This document shows, piece by piece, positions 61,865 through 64,000 of a stretch of 64,000 bases of DNA (its first letter is position 1; each line of letters starts with the position of its first letter). Made by a program: the position numbers and the translations under genes. Below the pieces are notes generated by a model. The model was given only the letters and a program-made list of their open reading frames with translations. It did not search any database and was not told the DNA's origin. The DNA is from Cloacibacterium sp. TD35 (GTDB lineage Bacteria; Bacteroidota; Bacteroidia; Flavobacteriales; Weeksellaceae): the NCBI RefSeq assembly GCF_028864635.1, contig NZ_CP104850.1, forward strand, positions 626,001-690,000, read 5' to 3'.

Positions 61865-62539
61865 TTACAAAGCGTTATTCACAACCAAAACAATTTCGCC
61901 TTTCAGCGTTTTACTTTTAGAAAAAGCAATGAGTTCATCAATTGTTCCGCGCTTGGTTTCCTCGAATTTTTTAGAGATTTCTCGGCTTAAACTTACTTTG
62001 GTATTTTCTCCGAAAAATTCTTTAATTTGTTCTAAAGTCGTATTAATTTTATGCGGACTTTCGTATAAAACGATGGTTTTTTTCTCTTCAGCAAGTTGTT
62101 TTAGTTTGGTTTGTCTGCCTTTTTTTTGAGGCAAAAATCCTGCGAAATAAAAATCGTTATTTGGCAAACCCGAAACTACCAAAGCCGGAACAAAAGCAGT
62201 TGCTCCCGGCAAACAAATCATTTCCAAATCTTCATCTGCACAAGCTTTCCCAAGCAAATATCCAGGATCTGAAATTCCGGGAGTTCCTGCGTCAGTAATA
62301 ATCGCGATGTTTTGTCCAGATTTTAAATCTGCAATTACTTTTTCCGTTGCAGTATGTTCATTATGAAGATGATACGATTTTAGAGGTTTTGAAATTTCGT
62401 AATGCTTTAACAAAATTCCCGAAGTTCTGGTGTCTTCACAAAGGATATAATCTACTTCTTTCAGCACTTTTATTGCTCTGAAAGTCATATCTTCTAGGTT
62501 TCCAATCGGTGTTGGAACAAAATATAGGATTCCGCTCAT
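61865..62539 (-). CDS. rsmI: 16S rRNA (cytidine1402-2'-O)-methyltransferase
   Basis: A tetrapyrrole-methylase-fold rRNA methyltransferase that modifies C1402 in the decoding centre. It is 224 residues long, without the C-terminal extension seen in some homologues. Signatures are YFVPTPIGNLEDMTFRA (6-22), LCEDTRTSGILLKHY, ITDAGTPGISDPGYLLG and PGATAFVPALVVSGL. Its ATG overlaps the end of the MurC-like gene by 4 bases, so the two are probably translationally coupled. Confidence 0.95.
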   Translation of the reverse strand: MSGILYFVPTPIGNLEDMTFRAIKVLKEVDYILCEDTRTSGILLKHYEISKPLKSYHLHNEHTATEKVIADLKSGQNIAIITDAGTPGISDPGYLLGKACADEDLEMICLPGATAFVPALVVSGLPNNDFYFAGFLPQKKGRQTKLKQLAEEKKTIVLYESPHKINTTLEQIKEFFGENTKVSLSREISKKFEETKRGTIDELIAFSKSKTLKGEIVLVVNNAL

Positions 62540-63903
62540 AACTTCTCATACAAATCTTTACAAAATTCCTCCAAGCTGGGATCTCTCGCTCCCATTAGAA
62601 GTAAAACTGAATTTTCTGATAATGAAGGTCTTACCGTTTCTAAAAACTGGTTTCTATCTTCCACGAAATACGCCTTTTTGCCTTTCGCTTTTATATCTTC
62701 AATTAAATCATTTGCAGAAATATCTTTCACAGCAGTTCCGCCAGCGTAGAAAATTTCGCTCATCCAGATTTCATCATTTTCACGCAACATATTCGAAATT
62801 TCTTCTACAAAATCTTGTCTCAAAAACCTTGTTGGCCCATAACCATGCGGTTGAAACCAAGCCACCACTTTCTCTGCCAAAGGTTGACAAGCCTTAATAC
62901 TTGCAGCACATTTTGCAGGATTGTGAGCATAATCATCAATCACCCAAACTCCATTTTTTTGACCAAGAATTTGATGACGACGATAAATTCCTTCATATTT
63001 TAATAAACTTTCGGCGCAAGTTTTTAAATCTACACCAATTTGATTGGCCACGGCAACTGCAGCTGTAGCATTTTCTACGGTGTGCTGCCCAATTGCGTTC
63101 ATTGTAAATTCTTGATTATCAATCTTAAAGCTTAATTTAAAACCTTCTTGTTTGAAATTTTTTGCAGTAAATCCTGCCTCGGTTTCAAAACCGAAATCGT
63201 TATTTACATTCGCCGACAAAGTTTTCGCCAATGCATTCGATTGATTTACAACGAACAGTCTTTGACTGTTCTTTTTAAAAGTTGTAAATAAATCCATTAA
63301 CTCTTCTATTTCTTGATGGTCTTTATCTACGTTAAGTAAAAGTCCAATTTCTGGTTCATATTGAACAACCGAACCATCACTTTCATCAGCTTCTATAATG
63401 AGCCAATCTCCTTTCCCAACATAAGCGTTGCCGATTTTTCCTTGTTTGATAATACTCGTTAAACCCGCTCCAGAAATAATGGACGGCTCTAAACCTGCAT
63501 CCAACAAAATTTGAAATAGCATTGCCGAAGTAGTTGATTTTCCAGAAGTTCCCGCAACTGCAACCGTTTTTTTGCTTTTCGCAATTATAGCGAGAAGTTG
63601 GCTTCTTTTAATAATAGGAATTCCGAGTTCCTTGGCTTTTTTTACTTCGTAAACGGTGTCTTCAATCGCAGTAGAAACCACTACCAAATCGGTTTCAGTA
63701 GTAATTCCGCTTCCATCTTGTAGAAAACACTTTATTCCTTCATTTTCAAGTTGTTCCTTGGTTTTATTGTATTCATCAGGATGAAAATATCTGTCGCTTC
63801 CCGATACATTTTTACCAATTCCCTGCAAGTATTGAGCAATAGCACTCATACCAACTCCTGCAACACCTATGAAAAAAGGATTTTTAAAATCTGAAATATT
63901 CAT
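62536..63903 (-). CDS. Mur ligase, UDP-N-acetylmuramate--alanine ligase-like
   Basis: A 455-residue Mur ligase with the MurC/Mpl N-terminal domain (FIGVAGVGMSAIAQYL, GSDRYF). The central P-loop is AVAGTSGKSTTSAM, IIEADESDGSVVQYEP follows, and the C-terminal part has EGIYRRHQILG and IDDYAHNPAK. The order matches MurC or Mpl, but the P-loop is GTSGKST rather than GTHGKTT and the late motifs differ (FQPHGYGPTRF). It is paired with rsmI, not with the division cluster. It may be a MurC paralogue or recycling ligase; the alanine specificity is not assured. Confidence 0.85.
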   Translation of the reverse strand: MNISDFKNPFFIGVAGVGMSAIAQYLQGIGKNVSGSDRYFHPDEYNKTKEQLENEGIKCFLQDGSGITTETDLVVVSTAIEDTVYEVKKAKELGIPIIKRSQLLAIIAKSKKTVAVAGTSGKSTTSAMLFQILLDAGLEPSIISGAGLTSIIKQGKIGNAYVGKGDWLIIEADESDGSVVQYEPEIGLLLNVDKDHQEIEELMDLFTTFKKNSQRLFVVNQSNALAKTLSANVNNDFGFETEAGFTAKNFKQEGFKLSFKIDNQEFTMNAIGQHTVENATAAVAVANQIGVDLKTCAESLLKYEGIYRRHQILGQKNGVWVIDDYAHNPAKCAASIKACQPLAEKVVAWFQPHGYGPTRFLRQDFVEEISNMLRENDEIWMSEIFYAGGTAVKDISANDLIEDIKAKGKKAYFVEDRNQFLETVRPSLSENSVLLLMGARDPSLEEFCKDLYEKL

Positions 63904-63906
63904 TAT

Positions 63907-63963
63907 TTGTTAGATGTTAAATGTTAGATGTTGGGTGTATTTCAATTCAATCACCAACATCCA
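63907..63963. repeat. Short-word repeat tract (word TTAGATGTT)
   Basis: TTAGATGTT occurs twice 15 bases apart (63909, 63924 or near) and continues into GATGTTGGGTG, whose complement CACCAACATC follows at 63952-63961. It lies directly upstream of the MurC-like gene. Nothing readable as a gene follows to the window end. Confidence 0.55.
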
Positions 63964-64000
63964 GCAATTTCTATAAAAATTTATTTTCTACTAAGCTCCA

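Noticed and set aside
63971-64000. Possible 3' end of a minus-strand gene (reading ...WSLVENKFL stop)
   Set aside because: Only nine codons are in the window and no terminator or homology can be judged, so it was not listed as a feature.
1-64000. CRISPR arrays, IS elements, prophage, riboswitches of known class
   Set aside because: No regular direct-repeat arrays, transposases, integrases, phage structural genes or recognisable riboswitch cores were seen.

Overview
This window is a chromosomal, mostly housekeeping segment of a low-GC Bacteroidota, most likely a flavobacterium of the Chryseobacterium/Cloacibacterium type (Weeksellaceae). The signs are a gliding-type lipoprotein (GldH) next to a RicT/PSP1 protein and PBP1A, a type III glutamine synthetase, a full MreBCD-PBP2-RodA elongasome operon, carboxypeptidase-regulatory TonB receptors, and start sites without Shine-Dalgarno sequences. 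They are preceded instead by the Bacteroidota -7 box TAnnTTTG, sometimes with TTTG about 19-20 bases upstream. No IS element, prophage, CRISPR array or rRNA operon is visible. All gene calls come from reading the sequence and from family knowledge; nothing was searched.

Layout. 1-2.4 kb: end of an unidentified gene, a GH3-family protein and a nitroreductase. 2.4-6.4 kb (minus): haem genes hemA-hemC-hemD-hemE. 6.5-6.9 kb: GNAT. 7.1-12.7 kb (plus): mreB-mreC-mreD-mrdA-rodA. 12.8-16.5 kb (minus): NlpC/P60 lipoprotein, GNAT and glnN. 16.8-21.3 kb (plus): a large uncharacterised protein with a nucleoside-phosphorylase-like C-terminus, an M1 peptidase and a CoaX-like kinase. 21.3-26.3 kb: tadA, tRNA-Val(TAC), folC, a small GNAT, the exbB-exbD-tonB energiser and an acidic protein. 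26.4-29.1 kb: TonB receptor. 29.3-32.1 kb: glmM and a TPR protein. 32.2-39.2 kb (minus): a polytopic membrane protein, SelO, and ricT-gldH-pbp1A. 39.6-42.4 kb: a FadL porin paired with an SGNH lipoprotein. 42.5-49.6 kb (plus): prs, rplY, an ECF sigma / membrane protein / Spy-like trio, lepA and an M14 peptidase. 49.7-53.0 kb: an iron block with a FeoB-associated small protein, a tiny Cys-rich protein, ferritin, feoB and feoA. 53.2-59.6 kb: ogt, prc, surE, an AT-rich esterase that looks inserted, a 565-base gene-free stretch and guaC. 59.7-63.9 kb: a candidate small RNA, a nucleosidase, fabG, a YdeI-like protein, rsmI and a MurC-like ligase.

Themes. Cell-wall growth recurs (MreBCD/PBP2/RodA, PBP1A, NlpC/P60, GlmM, Prc, MurC-like), as do iron and haem (hemACDE, Feo, ferritin, ExbBD-TonB) and purine/nucleoside handling (Prs, GuaC, SurE, nucleosidase, the phosphorylase-like protein). 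The least explained parts are the candidate small RNA at 59.7 kb, the 50-residue Cys-rich gene at 49.9 kb with an apparently leaderless promoter, the esterase insertion at 57.1-58.0 kb, and six intergenic tracts built from short words, each tract using a different word.
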